The notes beneath the pieces were generated by a model. That model did not search any database, was not told where the DNA came from, and saw only the letters and a program-made list of their open reading frames with translations. Below are positions 1-11,276 of a stretch of 64,000 nucleotides of DNA, piece after piece. Source of the DNA: Amylostereum areolatum (lineage: Eukaryota > Basidiomycota > Agaricomycetes > Russulales > Stereaceae); NCBI GenBank assembly GCA_012932865.1, contig SAXG01000051.1, positions 248,001-312,000 on the forward strand, read 5' to 3'. How positions within the stretch are numbered: position 1 is the stretch's first letter; each line of letters starts with the position of its first letter. The position numbers and the translations under genes are program-made.

Positions 1-568
1 TACATAACCAGCTTTCCGGCCAGCTCCCCATTGTATTTTTTTGAGATCCGCTCGAGATCGACTGGCTGGAGGGGCTCTGACTCAGGCCCGACTCCCACCG
101 CACGCAAGCTCGCAGACAACAACACCCACACCGAACAAGGCGCGCACACACAAGGCTCCAGCTAGCTTCCTCCCCCCCCTCGTGCTCGCATCTCTTTCGG
201 TTATTCGATCATTCCGTTCCCCCCCCCTTCTCTCTTGTCTCCCCCTTGGGGCTCCTCTCATTTGTTCCCCCAACCAGTTTCCATGCCATATCATCACCGT
301 CTTCGACGTCCCTTCCGCAAACCTCGTCTGATGGCACGAAAATACAGGGTCCACAAACTCGCTTTCGTTTTGTTCGCCCTTCTGGGATAAGTTGCTGTTG
401 CATTCCAATTTCCAGCTCCCACTGCACGTGAGCATCACCGCCCATTCCGTCCGACCGTCTCGGGCTCCTTCCCCCTTCTCTCTCAGCCACAGTCCATCCC
501 CCCCTACACCGCCCGCCGCCCGCCAGGTCCCTGTTCCCTGTACATCCTATTGTCCTCCTTTTTGCGAC
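1..568. other. Upstream region, no gene
   Basis: Pyrimidine-rich leader with long C and CT runs (for example around 170-180 and 220-230), typical of basidiomycete promoter and 5' UTR DNA ahead of the gene that starts at 569. Open frames here have no coding character. Confidence 0.5.
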
Positions 569-2671
569 ATGGATACCCCCGGTTATTGCCACAGTCTCCC
601 TACCCACTCCAGCACATGGTCGGTCATACGCTCGCTGTCAACACTCTCCCCGCCGCCGTCGTACCCAAGCCTAGACCACCTTTCGTCCCTCTGCAGCTCG
701 GGATATATTCCCGTTTTCCTCCACCCTGGCGTCAAAATCCCTCCTAGCGCAAGTTTCGACGATATCAAGGCCCACCCGCTTGGTCACCCCGACGCTGTCG
801 TTTCTTGCCTTGTCAGCGCCAGTGCCAGCACTACCACCCTAGATTCGACGGGAACCTTCGGACCTGTACGCGTGACGCTTCGACGTCCCACCGTTGTGGA
901 ATCCAGAGAGGAACAAGGCGGCGGGACGGAGAACAACCCGAAGCGTTCGTCCAAGCCTTCTGGCAACAAGGTCAAACGGCCTGTCTCTGGTCCCAACTTG
1001 CGACGCCCCTTGGGTGATATCACTAGAAATAACCAGGTTCCTCAACATCGACCTTCTGCATCTCCTCCACGTCCCAAACTCGTTTCTCCACCTTCGTTCG
1101 ACATGTCCATCCACAGGGCAAGCCTCCACATTTCCTCCGCCCATGAGCGTGCCTTGTCAAACGACCGTGATATCGCTCCATCCAATCGTCGAGACACCCT
1201 TCCTGCTTCTTTCCTCGCGCCGACCACATTAGAAGACGATATCCAATCATTGCTCGTGATGCCCTCTCAATCCATGTCCACTCTCCCCTCCCCGACCTTC
1301 GCTCCTCCCTCTGTGTCATCCAGCTTGTCGCCCGAATCCAGTCCCGGTCGCGCCCATCCCAATAAGCTGAAACAGGCGATCAACAAGGGCATGCATTTTG
1401 TCACCCACTCCCCCGAGGCGGGCATCGGGACGTCCCCCACACGGCATGGTCCTACAGCCATGGACGACATCGACCCCTCCAAGCGCTCCCGCTTCCGACG
1501 CGCCCGGAATGGATCAACGTCGACGACGGACTCGGCCACCTCCTCTGGCTACTACGACGCCCCTCCTCCCCCTCCCCTCCCAAGTCCCGGCCGTTCCCTC
1601 CCGGCCGCACCCCCCGCCGACGAAGGGCGCTTCGCCTCCCTCCCTGTCACCATGGCCTGGCTCAAAGACATCGTCGTCGAGCTCGTCATCGACCAAGAAG
1701 GCTTCCGCGTTGCCCGGCCCACTTTCCGCCTCGCAGGCTACACCGGACCCCCGACCGGCGCGATGTCGCTCTCGCTGCACCACGCCTCCGCCCAAGCGGA
1801 CTTCATGCCGCGCAAGCGCGAGGCGTTCGTCTTCCACCACGGCACGCTCGACACCGCGCCCATCCTCCGGCGCGTGACCGTCAACGGGGACGAGTCGCGC
1901 GACTACACCTCGCGGCAGGCGACGCTCAGCCTCAAGTCGGAGGGCGCGTACTCTGTGCGGGGCACTGAGAGCGCACACGGGCACGGGCACGGGGGCGAGG
2001 CGGCGGAGGGGCTCGCGTGGCGATTTGACTACTTTGTGCGGGACAAGCTGTCGCCCACGGGGAAGCCGGTGCCCGGGGAGAAGACGCTGACGCCGCTGTG
2101 TTTCTCCTGCGCGCCTGGGCTCCTGCTCCCGACGCACGCGAAGAAGGTAAGGCTCGTGCACGTCGTGAAGAAGAGCGTCGTCGCGAAACTCGTCGCGGAG
2201 AAGGTGCTCCCGCCCGCGCCGCCGGTGGTTGGCTCTTCATCTGAGACTGGAACGGTGACCGGGGCTGGGGCTGGTACTGTCATGGGCGGATTCCTCAAGG
2301 GTCATCGGCGGGCACGCTCGCACGCGCACAACCGTTCGATGGATGAGAAGGTGGAGACGAAGACGCTCTCGCCCTCAATCTCCTACCACCCCGGCTCGCA
2401 AGCGCATCGCATTCTTCAACGGGACGACATCCCTCCCCTGCCGCCGCTCCCTCTGGAAGTTACGCGACACATCGTGGCGAAGGACGTTCTGGCTTCGTTG
2501 CTGGCGGATCACTCTGCGTCTGAGACTCCGGGGACTGGATCCGGATCGGGGACACGGCAGCGGCATTCTATGCTCGGCGACGGATCTGCAAGGCCTTTGA
2601 ACCCTCTCAGTCCGCCTTCGAGGAGACACGCGCGGCGGGCTTCGGAAGCGGGGGCGGCGTCGGTTTATTAA
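569..2671 (+). CDS. Conserved-looking hypothetical protein, about 700 aa
   Basis: Single-exon open frame of 700 codons. The frame is open upstream to 392, but the ATG at 569 (MDTPGYCH) is the better start because the earlier part is Pro/Ser-rich and looks like 5' UTR. The N-terminal half is Ser/Pro-rich and probably disordered. The ordered core lies roughly at residues 355-545, starting near AWLKDIVVELVIDQEGFR and containing alternating hydrophobic, beta-like stretches. The C-terminus is again low complexity and ends RRHARRASEAGAASVY. Codon use is strongly GC-rich at third positions, as in the host genes further right. AATAAA signals at 2836 and 2906 lie downstream. I do not recognise a family and assign no function. 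Confidence 0.75.
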   Translation: MDTPGYCHSLPTHSSTWSVIRSLSTLSPPPSYPSLDHLSSLCSSGYIPVFLHPGVKIPPSASFDDIKAHPLGHPDAVVSCLVSASASTTTLDSTGTFGPVRVTLRRPTVVESREEQGGGTENNPKRSSKPSGNKVKRPVSGPNLRRPLGDITRNNQVPQHRPSASPPRPKLVSPPSFDMSIHRASLHISSAHERALSNDRDIAPSNRRDTLPASFLAPTTLEDDIQSLLVMPSQSMSTLPSPTFAPPSVSSSLSPESSPGRAHPNKLKQAINKGMHFVTHSPEAGIGTSPTRHGPTAMDDIDPSKRSRFRRARNGSTSTTDSATSSGYYDAPPPPPLPSPGRSLPAAPPADEGRFASLPVTMAWLKDIVVELVIDQEGFRVARPTFRLAGYTGPPTGAMSLSLHHASAQADFMPRKREAFVFHHGTLDTAPILRRVTVNGDESRDYTSRQATLSLKSEGAYSVRGTESAHGHGHGGEAAEGLAWRFDYFVRDKLSPTGKPVPGEKTLTPLCFSCAPGLLLPTHAKKVRLVHVVKKSVVAKLVAEKVLPPAPPVVGSSSETGTVTGAGAGTVMGGFLKGHRRARSHAHNRSMDEKVETKTLSPSISYHPGSQAHRILQRDDIPPLPPLPLEVTRHIVAKDVLASLLADHSASETPGTGSGSGTRQRHSMLGDGSARPLNPLSPPSRRHARRASEAGAASVY

Positions 2672-3337
2672 ATTCAACAGGGTCTGGGTCGCGGTGTATC
2701 TGACGGTGTTTAAGATGCTGGTTTTGTTTGCAGGATGAGTGATGCTGTGTGCGGGTATGGACATGAATGTCAATTATGTGCGCTTGGCCGTCGGCGTCGC
2801 GCGGTCCCGAAGAGAAACGTCGGTATATAGTATGCAATAAACGGTTAGTCTCGTACTAAGGTCTAGCACGCCTCCCAGGTTCGTGAGGGGTTTGGATCGG
2901 ACCTAAATAAACGGTGTCGAAATGAACTGAAGCCTGACGATTATTGAACAGTCCTTGCCTTATTTCCATCCAGTACCGTCAAGTGGTCTATGGACCGATG
3001 TCGCTAGACTCGAGTCCGCCGCTGACTTCACAGACCGTGCGAACGTGGACCGTCGAGTTTGAGTGTGCTGGCGTCTTCTTGTTTTTGTGTTTCCAGTCGG
3101 TTTCCAGCCTTTCCCTCCTAGCCTCACGCAGGTCGTTCTTGAGATTGCTTGGTAGTACCCAAAATGTTGACCCATCGTACAGTTCTAGAACACAACCAGC
3201 GACACTGCCATGCCTAGGATTGTAGTATGTGGTTTCGGGTGACAGCCTCATTCACTATCGTTGTCGCCTTCCTTTCCTCCTGGACGACTTTCCACCACGT
3301 CAACTCACCAAGCACCCTCAATTCCTCTCTATCGACC
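2672..3337. other. Intergenic, 3' signals
   Basis: Holds two AATAAA motifs (2836, 2906), both followed by CGGT, and otherwise nothing I recognise. It probably combines the 3' UTR of the upstream gene with the promoter of the STAND-like relic. Confidence 0.4.
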
Positions 3338-4144
3338 ATGTTTCTCCGCTTTCGCCGCCAGCTAAAGTCTAGGAAACCCGCCAGCGGAACTGGATTTCTG
3401 AGAAATAGGCTGACCTCTGTCAAGATCAAACCAGCCGTTCGCCTAACCGAGGATGCCCTTATGCTTGGCCTCGAGGCTCTCAAGGAATCGAGCGACGTGT
3501 TCCCACCATTGAAGAGTGTCGTGGGCGGACTCGTGTACTTCCTGGATCTTTCTAAGGTACGAGTGAAGGGAACTTCGACTGTACTAAGCACCTTCTCCGC
3601 CCAAGTACTAATTTCTGACTCGTTAGAAACTGAACGCGAACAAGTCTGCGATAAATAACCTCAATCGACGGATGGATGAGATTCAAGACAGCTTGATACG
3701 CGCCGTGCCAGACGTCACGGAGGTGTCTTTGGCGCAACAACGCGCGATAGAGACGTTCGATGCGTAAGTGGTTTTATTCTCCCGCAAGACAGCAGTCGAG
3801 ATATAACCACCACTTTTACAGCTCTCTCCGACTCCTCTGCAACGACATGGAATCGATCCTTAAGCAGGGACGCGTGTCGCGCTTTCTCCGTGCACGCAAA
3901 CACGACGACAAGCTGGGGGAGTTTGTGCACCGCCTAGGCGAAGCCGATGCTACATTCATGGTATGTTCGATGCTCAAAATTGGCCCGTATTTTCTGTATA
4001 CTGAAATTCTCATCCTTCCAGCGCACACTGCTCCAAATCGTCGAGTCGAAAGCCAGCTTCATCGCGGTCAAAGTGACAACCATCGAGGACCAGATGAACC
4101 GGAACTTCGGTCGAATAGAACGCTCGATGATTGCGGTGCATACA
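3338..4144 (+). pseudogene. STAND/NLR-like N-terminal domain, truncated relic
   Basis: Four exons join in frame: 3338-3556, 3627-3763, 3822-3960 and 4022-4144 (206 codons), each with GT donor and AG acceptor. The product contains LEALKESSDVFPPLKSVVGG near residues 47-66, followed by helical heptad-like segments (KLNANKSAINNLNRRMDEIQ, RTLLQIVESKASF). From family knowledge this resembles the N-terminal helical region found ahead of NACHT/NB-ARC domains in agaricomycete STAND (NLR-like) proteins. No nucleotide-binding P-loop or repeat domain follows. After 4144 the reading frame runs into a T10 tract and stops. I infer a truncated gene whose remainder was lost, possibly through the transposon activity next door. 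It could instead be a short stand-alone protein of that family. Confidence 0.5.
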
Positions 4145-4642
4145 GTGAGTGTCATTTCTCACTGCTACCGAATACGTACAGCTAAGCTGTGTGTTGGCAC
4201 CCCAGAAGGAGCTAGAAAGGGGCTGTGCTCTTTTTTTTTTAAATTTACCGAGCACAGCCTGAGTTCCAGTGAGAACCCCCCGCATTAATTTCCATACATT
4301 ACCATGTGTTTCCATCAATATATATTTACAACCACTCTGTGGTATTCCCCTGTCGAGAGCACGCTGTTTTCTGCACGTGCCCCTCTGAATTGGTCTGATG
4401 AACTGAGAATAATACAACTAAGTCCCTTTGAGGTGCCGATAAGTGCAAATGTAGTGCACGCGCCTAGCCAAAATCTTGCAGCATTTCGCGACTTCGCGAA
4501 TCGCGAACAAGTTGATCCTTCTTGCCTCTCGCCACCAACTTCGTCGGTCCCTCCGTTTCATCAGGCCCCTCCGTTTCGTTCGCCCCCATCGTGTCGCTCC
4601 CTTCTCCGTCTTCTTCTCCTTCGCCCCCCTCAAGATTATCAA
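4145..4642. other. Spacer and probable promoter of the CACTA transposase gene
   Basis: AT-richer spacer. At about 4485-4508 there is an imperfect palindrome built from repeated TCGCGA units (ttcgcgacttcgcgaatc). No clear CACTA terminus was found here. Confidence 0.35.
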
Positions 4643-7600
4643 ATGCCAACGTGCGATTGCCCGAAGTGCGCAGGAAAAAAAACGGTCTCGCAAAAAACGT
4701 ACGACCGCCATGCACCGTCCCGCATCTCGAAGGAGTTCCGCAAATTCACAGAGCTCGCTGGGAAAGCGAAACGGCGACTATATGGCGGCGATGACAGGGG
4801 TCGGAAGAGAGGCAGGGTTACAGGAGAGGAGGAGGCAGCAGCGGGATCCTCGGTAAGCTGCCATGACCTTTGCACTTGCACAATATATCTAACGGTTGTA
4901 TATGTCAGTCTGTTATGGTCTCTAATGTACATACCTCGTTGGTTAATGAAAACGTCCCCGATGCCGCTACCACCCCTGCTCCGAACGAACACAACGCCGG
5001 CAACCCTTGCTCCAACAACTCGGAGGTTCAAAATATCGACGACATGGACGACCTGCTTCACGACCATCGCTCCCATTCTCCTCCGCCCCTCGCCCCTGCA
5101 CCCGATCCTGGAAGCTGGGCTGATCTCGACCTTGCAGAAGATAACGAAGACGCCCCTCCGTCAGAAAACGAGATTCGCGGCCCCGACGACCCCACATTTC
5201 TTGATCCATCAACTCAGCGACCGACAGCGGATACTTCGCCATCGCTCATCGGCGATATCGCTCTATGCGAGCAGTACATCTCAGCCCTGCAAGAAGCTAC
5301 CCTGGACAAGGATGCGCTCGAGCCGAGTGCGCGCGAAAACCTGAGGCATCCCCCACGAGACCCCCCCAATCTTAGCGACCCCACCCTCCTCCTCTCTATC
5401 CGACAGTATATGGGCCTAGGCAACTCGGCAGATAAGGCCTACATGAACGTTCGAGCGGCGAACCTGCTAAGTTTTCCGGATTGCGAGATGCTCTCTCACG
5501 ATCAGGTCAAGAAACGGGTCGCAGAGCTCAGTGGGGTGTCGTCAATGGTGCACGACATGTGCGTTAACACCTGCGTCGCATTTACCGGCCCATTGGAGGA
5601 CAAAGAGACCTGCCCGATGTGCGGCCAGCCTCGCTACGATGTGGAGAAACTGGCAAAGACAGGGTTACGGGAGCCTCGTCAAGTGTTCCATACCATCCCG
5701 CTCGGTCCACAGCTACAAGCTCGACGGCGATCTCCCGAAATGGCCTCGCAAATGCGCCACCGCTCGGAACAGGTGGCCACGCTTCTAGAACAAGTACGCG
5801 CCGGCGGCGGCCCTGTCTTCATCCACGAATACACCGACTTCTACCACGGGAGCGACGTCCTGGATGCTATCAAGAGGGGGGACATTGGCCCGAACGATTC
5901 TGTGCTTCTCTTTTCAATCGATGGCGCTCAGCTGTACGCAATGAAGGCATCGGACTGTTGGATTTACATATGGATCCTCCTCGACATCTCACCAGATCTA
6001 CGCTACAAAAAGCCATATATTCTCCCAGGTGGCGTCATCCCGGGTCCCAGCAAGCCTAAAAACCTGGATTCATTCCTGTTTCCTGGCCTCCACCATCTCG
6101 CTGCGCTTCAGAGGGAGGGTCTGCGCGCGTGGGATGCCCATCTTCAAGAGGAGATCGTCGATCGCCCTTACCTCATGTTCGTGACAGCCGACACTCCTGC
6201 GATGGCCATGCTAGATGGACGGGTTGGACACCATGGGCGTTACGGCTGCCGCTTCTACTGTCCATTGCGTGGGCGTCACAAAGAAGGCGCCTCGCATTAC
6301 TATCCTTGCCGCCTTCTGCCCGAAAATTATACAGTGCGTGACAGCGATCACCCGGACATTGATGTCGCCAGTCTGCGTGTGTCGAGTGACATCACCGCAC
6401 AACGGTAAGATCTCTCCCTGTTTGATACTACAATTGTGGCTGACAATGTTCCTAGATACGCAGACAATCTGGCGAAGGTGTCGCAGTCAGCGAACCAAAC
6501 ACACTTCCGGCGAAATCGCCTGGAAACGGGGGTTTCTAAACCAAGCATCTTCCTTGGTCTCTCCCCCCGGCGCATGCTAGGTGTTCCCGCCAGCATGCCT
6601 GGTGATCTTATGCATCTATGCGCCCTCAACTTAACAGATCTCCTCCTCGGATTGTGGCGTTGTACCCTTGAGTGCGACAAGAATGACGATCGCGCCACCT
6701 GGGACTGGGCAGCGCTCAAGGATCCTGCAATATGGGCATTGCTTGGAGCCTTTGTTGCAGCCATTCGCGCATACTGGCCTGGCTCCTTCGACCGCATTCC
6801 CCGCAATCCGGCGGAGCGAATCAACAGTGGGTACAAAGCTTGGGAGTTCCTACTCTTGGTCTACGGACTTTTTCCCGTCCTTCTGTATCGCATCCTCCCT
6901 GACAAGTACTGGCGCAATTTCTGCAAGTTGGTCTTTGCCATACGGATCCTCCACCAACGGTGTATCACGCGTGAGGAGCTCATGAAAGCACACAAGGCGC
7001 TCATCGAGTTCGAGGAAGAATACCACTTGCTATATTTCCAACGCAAGGCGTCACGTATCCATTTCGTCCGTCAAAGTGTCCACCAAGTTGTTCATGCAGT
7101 TCCGGAGAACATACGAGTTGGACCCCTTGGCCTTACAACGCAGTGGCCCATGGAACGCATGATCGGAGACTTGGGAAGTGAGATTCGACAGCATTCAAAG
7201 GCGTATGCAAACCTGTCGCAACGCGCTGTCCGTCGTGCGCGAGACAACGCACTCAAGGCTATGGTCCCTGATCTGGTCCCTCCGGAAGGACCCCCGCGTG
7301 GTGCAAAAGTGTTGGGGGACGGTTATACCCTGTTGCGTGCCATGGACCAGTGCTCACGCGTCGTGCGCAACTGCGAGGCGGTCGCTCTCCGGAGTTATAT
7401 CAGAGGAGCATTGAGCTGGCCGGAAGCTGCTGTAGACGCATGGGATGGCTCAGTTATCCGCTGGGCTCGCCTCCGACTGCCGACGGAGCAGGTTAGTCGG
7501 TCAAGCTGGAAAGAGGTTGAAAAGGGAATGGAGAATGTGCGCATCTCCCGTGTAGTCAAGGTATGTCATCTACTTTATTACTGGTCCCATGTTGACGATA

Positions 7601-7990
7601 TTGTAGCTGGCCATTGGGGCGGAGGAACGGTTCGGGGAGGTGTTATTCTATTGCCGACTGCCGACTGTGTTTGGGTCTACAGACGGCGACATTGAGACCG
7701 TTGCAGTGGTTTCGCTTTTCAGCAGACCAGACACAGAGCTGTTAGAGGCGTCGTACGGAACTGCCTTGTCGGTGCGTTACAAGGGGGACGCGAAGCTGTG
7801 TGTGGTCAGCGTGAAGGCGATTCGGTCAGTCGTAGCCATGATCCCGCTGCCGGAGCATCTTCGCATTGACGAGCCTGCACCTATTCCCACCGAGGCGTAT
7901 ACAGTCGGCCGGGGGTACTTCGTGGTGGAAAAGCTTGGACTTGACGTGATTTCGCGGGGTTGGTCTGAGATTGTACCAGAGGATGAATGA
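4643..7990 (+). CDS. CACTA (EnSpm-type) transposase, Tnp2-like, intact
   Basis: Four exons (4643-4852, 4909-6404, 6456-7560, 7607-7990) join in phase to 1065 codons including the TGA, with no internal stop. The N-terminus is a short zinc-finger-like module (CDCPKCAG then a downstream His). A CPMCGQPRYD motif lies near residue 300. The core includes LLFSIDGAQLYAMKASDCW, then FVTADTPAMAMLDGRVGHHG and CRFYCPLRGRHKEGASHYYP. This is the pattern I know from agaricomycete transposase family Tnp2 proteins (Pfam Transposase_21) of CACTA elements, which cut and paste DNA in the nucleus. The third exon carries the C-terminal helical half. Introns are 46-56 nt. All four exons stay in frame, so the enzyme may be active. 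Terminal inverted repeats were not identified. Confidence 0.8.
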
Positions 7991-8039
7991 GTTCATGTAA
8001 TTACAGACATTACAGTATATATACTAGGTGGCCAGCTTA

Positions 8040-9030
8040 CTAGTGCCCCCCCCCTTCCAAGAAACCCTCTGAGGCGACACCTTTATCATCCAACCCCATA
8101 ACCTCGAGGAAGGTACGCGATTGCCGGCGTTTTGAGCCAGAGGGACGCCCGCTTTGCGCCGGTGGACGCGGCGGGGTTGACGGAGACACATCCGGGGCAC
8201 TTGGCGGAGGGCCCATCGTTACGATTTCGCTTTCAACGGCGCCTGGAAAGCCTGTCGTCGACCGCAATCAGTTGAGGTCACGCGAGAAGCCGGCTGCTTG
8301 CATGCAGAACCATTGATGAAACACGCACTAGCTTGAATGCCCGGAGGCGCGACGGCGCCGGGCGTCGTGGCCGGAAAGCTTGTAATGGCGAGGGGACTTG
8401 CAATGGGGGAAGACGCCATCGCCAGAGGCGCGACGGTCGCGGCAGTCGTGCCTGCGGTTGTCGTTTCCTCGGAGTTTGTCAAGGCGGGGGGACTTGCGAC
8501 GGGGGTTGATGCGATCGACGAGCCTATGAATATTGTCAGCAAGCGCGGTGGAGAGGGTGTAGAAGACAGCGTACCGCCGTCGGTGCCCGAGGCATCGTTG
8601 ACCCCGGCTTTGATGTCAGACGAAGTTGTACTCTCGTTCTTGGACGCACTGCTGTCCAATGCAACCTTTTTGGTCGGGCGCAAGGTGTTGACGGCTGCGT
8701 CATCGTCGCCATCTCGCGCGCGAGTGCGGGTGCGGGTGCGGGTGCGGGTGCGGTCCACCCGAAATCTCTTCAGTGCGGTTAGAACAGATTGCCGTGAAGC
8801 GGGGAACGTGGACGCACGATAGGGCGCCCTTCTTCCCGCAGAAGCAGTACCTCGGAGACTTGGAACTCGGGGTCCGCGTACACATATACAGGAGCTTCGT
8901 CGGCGTCCGCGTATACAGGAGCTTCGTCGATAGCCATTTGTTTGCGGATGTTGGGATCTGGCCTGCGGGTGCAAAGATGCTCACTGGCGTGCGGAAGGAA
9001 GTCGGCGCGAGCCGTGCGAACAATCAACAA
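8040..9030 (-). CDS. Hypothetical protein convergent to the CACTA transposase
   Basis: Probable three-exon gene on the minus strand. Exon 1 descends from about 9030 (or the internal Met at 8937) to about 8825, exon 2 lies at about 8770-8340, and exon 3 at about 8260-8040 ends in TAG. Introns begin GTGCGT. Visible features are an Asp/Glu/Tyr repeat (DEAPVYADADEAPVYVYADP), an Arg-Thr run encoded by a (GCGGGT)n hexanucleotide repeat at about 8724-8754, a Ser/Thr/Ala-rich low-complexity middle and a basic tail (SGSKRRQSRTFLEVMG). The gene ends 50 bp from the transposase stop in convergent orientation, so it may be an accessory gene of the CACTA element. No known domain is recognised, and the exon limits are approximate. 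Confidence 0.4.
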
Positions 9031-11276
9031 ATAATTCGTGGGTCACGTGATGTGCGCGGGCGTACCGTTTTCGACCAGTTGTAAGTACGAAGTCTGCACT
9101 GCAGGGGGCGTATCTACAGCTACAATGTAAGGTTCGCAACGTATAAAGAGAGTAAACATACGTACATGAGCGTGCACGGCGTGCAGTCATCGTAGGAGGC
9201 ACAGGTTACAAACGAACCGCAGCGAGAAGCCCGTGTTACTCTGATATGTGCGAGCCCTTGACCGCGTCAGTGCCTTGGCGAGACTCATTTGCAGGTAGGG
9301 GGCTCGCACCGTTGGCTTGAAGATGCGCGCGGCTGCCCTCGAGGGCGCTCAGGATGAGGAGAGAGGGGGTTGATCGCATGTCTGGCCTTGCATGGCAGCG
9401 GGCTCAACAAACCGATCGAGCGTGTGTCTCCGTTCCCGAAGACAGCAAACACCGTCATTGCAGGTAAGACGCTCAACCGTTCGATGAGCGTGGACGTGCG
9501 AGTGGGACGCCACAGCGTCCGCGGCAGAGGGTGGGGTAAGGGGAACGGAAGCGAAGTCGACGCGTCGACGGAAGCAATTGTTCGTGCGACGGAACCAAAT
9601 GTTTGGGTGGCTTTGGTTTGCGCGTCTCGGCACTCAGCGGCACTCTCACGGCTTCGCCGTCGCGCCCTGTTCGCCGACGTGCAAGACCCCCACGCCGAGC
9701 TCCAGTCAGCCGTCGGACACGGCGACGCACCCCAGTTTTAGGGCCCCCAGGTCAATAATATCCGCCGTGCGTGTTCGCACCTCCAACTCACCGTGCTGAC
9801 CCGAGATTCGCCAACAGTCCGACCGCATTGTCGCCCCCGTATCGCATACGGGTTCGTCGCCTCAAGCGGCCACACACATCATGTGCGACCGAGCTCCGAC
9901 GGTGTTCCCAACCCACGCGCCGGAGGTAGACTTCAAGCTCTGGCCGAGACGGCCCCGCACACAAACCACCCAGGCACCCTTGTGTTTGCCACCGACGCAT
10001 ATCGAGGCAACACCAGCAAGCCCGCGACTGCGTCCAAAAGCACCAAGTATGACTCTCACCTGTCCTCCTTCTCGAACCGCCACTTACGCATGCCATGTGC
10101 CGACGCGCATGCAGTCTCAACCCCATCGCAGGACGAATGTCGCGGCGTTGGCACCTGCTCGGAAACGACGTGGCACGGGCATCCGTCTCTCGCCTACTGC
10201 CAGTGGCGCGTATCATATCAACCGCCGCCGCCGCCACCGTGTATATCGCCGACGATATACACGAGTACTTGGAGTCCTACGAGGTACGGGAGAGGACGAC
10301 GAGCCTTTTGCGTACGTCTCTTGGACACTGAGACGTGCTTGAATGTCCACTAATATCATACCTTTTGGATACAGCAGTCCCAAACGAGGTTAATGACCGC
10401 CTCCCCACCCATCAGCTTACCACAAACGACGTACGGCATCCTTGCTAGACGTACCAACCTTTTTGATTGACCCGGACCATTAGCATGCTCCTCCACGGTG
10501 GCACAACCACGGTCACATTTGCGAGTTCGGCGCCCTGGACACATAGACCGCCACAAAGACTACAAGAACGCCGCCATGGCCACGCTTGCGGTCTCCGTGT
10601 TGTCCCCTCGATGTGGGCTAATGGCAGCCGCGCTCTTCACGAGACTCCCCATTCGTGCACGATGTACGCGGCGCTCCATCTCTGCGCGTGCATCGCACGA
10701 CGCGAGACGGAGGGCCGCATTGACAATGAAAAGGTCCTCCCGATTACAAGCAGTTTGCTGCAACACAGTAAGTAAAAGCGATCCCTCACGTAAAACACTG
10801 ACTTACCCGTTCAACGAATCGCAGACGATATGATCAACGCCCCAATTGAGAAGACAGTCTTTGCGATCCTCGTGATCGCGATGACCGCGCGTGGTGTGCG
10901 CGACGGCATGCACCTATCTTGGATGGCATACAAACACAACCAAATTCGGCTTTTCCAACCGCCAGCGCGGGTTCCCTTCGTCCACCTGGGTCCGGTCGAC
11001 GTCCTCTTGCACCCGATGGTCTACAGTGCCGGGCGCGACGCGCCCTTTCCTATCTCATTCAATGCGACCGGTGACCTTAACGAAGTGCGATACCATTTTC
11101 CCCCTGAGCGAACGGTGTTCTCTCCTCAGCCCCGTGCAAGCCCACATTCGTCCCGCGTTTGGGGGCCCTCTCCTACTGCCCAGGTTCACCACCCGCCGGG
11201 CACCTACCTAGCTCCTTCTTTGGTGAGTTTTCGTATGAATTCGCCATCCTCCATAGCTTACTCTTGCATCAAGAAC
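9031..11276. other. Unresolved stretch with possible decayed exons
   Basis: Several short open frames look partly protein-like but do not join convincingly: 10095-10282 (+, ending VYIADDIHEYLESYE) followed by a possible 5' splice site, and 10833-11211 (+, MINAPIEKTVFAILVIAM, then HLSWMAYKHNQIRLF). An intron at about 10771-10827 would link the second piece to an upstream exon. This may be one degraded transposon passenger gene. I cannot give a coherent model. Confidence 0.25.

Noticed and set aside
8040..8046. TAGTG as the right end of the CACTA element
   Set aside because: No CACTA with a matching inverted repeat and 3-bp duplication was found on the left side, and the motif overlaps the stop codon of the minus-strand gene.
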